From NCBI RefSeq assembly GCF_020535245.1, contig NZ_CP084910.1, positions 596,501 through 660,500 on the forward strand: a DNA stretch of 64,000 nt, read 5' to 3'. The DNA comes from Asticcacaulis sp. AND118 (lineage in GTDB: Bacteria > Pseudomonadota > Alphaproteobacteria > Caulobacterales > Caulobacteraceae). Positions within the stretch are counted from its first letter, which is position 1. Every line of letters begins with the position of its first letter. The notes under the pieces were generated by a model, which was not told the origin of the DNA, made no database searches, and saw only the letters and a program-made list of their open reading frames with translations. Shown in pieces: positions 63,894 through 64,000 of this stretch. A program made the position numbers and the translations under genes.

Positions 63894-64000
63894 TGCATAA
63901 GGTATACCATTCCGGCAAGTGGCGTTTACAATCTGTTAACACTTTTTTGCGCGGCGGCTACTTGGGGTTGGTTTGGGCTTCTGGTGCGAAGTCGATGGCA

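Overview
The window reads as chromosome of a GC-rich alphaproteobacterium, most likely in the Caulobacterales (Caulobacter/Asticcacaulis-like). Pointers are the DUF1491 protein, Tat-exported proteins, alphaproteobacterial NasS/NasT nitrate control, a xylan-utilisation operon with a LacI-type operator, and several families of intergenic palindromic repeats. The genus is inference from gene content; no rRNA or tRNA gene was recognised.

Left part (1-12 kb): housekeeping and unknown genes. A truncated exported protein, DUF1491, an MFS exporter, a hemolysin III/TrhA protein, release factor 3 (prfC), a small Tat-exported FliL-like protein, a CheY-like response regulator overlapping the first of two tandem paralogues of unknown function, an SLC13-type permease and a two-TM potassium channel with an RCK domain.

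Nitrate assimilation (12-26.9 kb): mobA and narK on the minus strand, nasT-nasS-nirB-nirD-nasA on the plus strand, then an outer-membrane porin and nrtA-nrtB-nrtD on the minus strand. Together they import nitrate across both membranes, reduce it to nitrite (NasA, using the molybdenum cofactor finished by MobA) and then to ammonium (NirBD). Three leaders (narK, nirB, porin-nrtABD) carry paired hairpins with six-base loops having A at position 1 and G at position 4, the RNA signature read by ANTAR proteins such as NasT. Two of them end in strong intrinsic terminators. The cluster therefore looks like one local NasT regulon.

Carbohydrate part (26.9-37.4 kb): a large secreted GH43-like enzyme, an exported unknown, an EAL phosphodiesterase with a CSS-type periplasmic domain, and a tight operon of GH10 xylanase, GH43, ExuT-like MFS transporter and GH43 beta-xylosidase, preceded by a palindromic operator overlapping the promoter.

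Genomic island (from about 37.48 kb to beyond the window): a 25-codon 5' fragment of dusA marks the left edge, as expected for elements that integrate in dusA. It begins with three lower-GC unknown genes (one with a HEPN-like R-x4-H motif), followed by a heavy-metal region: czcCBA with His-rich partners, a CDF transporter, two P-type ATPases, a CzcO-like flavoprotein, a MerC-like protein and a MerR regulator. Oddities in the island are an intact flgC paralogue inside the metal operon, an orphan trypsin-like protease, a small stand-alone protein resembling the C-terminal domain of RNA polymerase alpha plus a broken copy of it fused antisense to merC, three copies of a terminator-like palindromic element, TACGTT-type repeats, a yedK/SRAP remnant, a TonB-dependent receptor and a small exported protein whose ribosome binding site lies in a hairpin. 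The right border, an integrase and the rest of dusA are not in the window.
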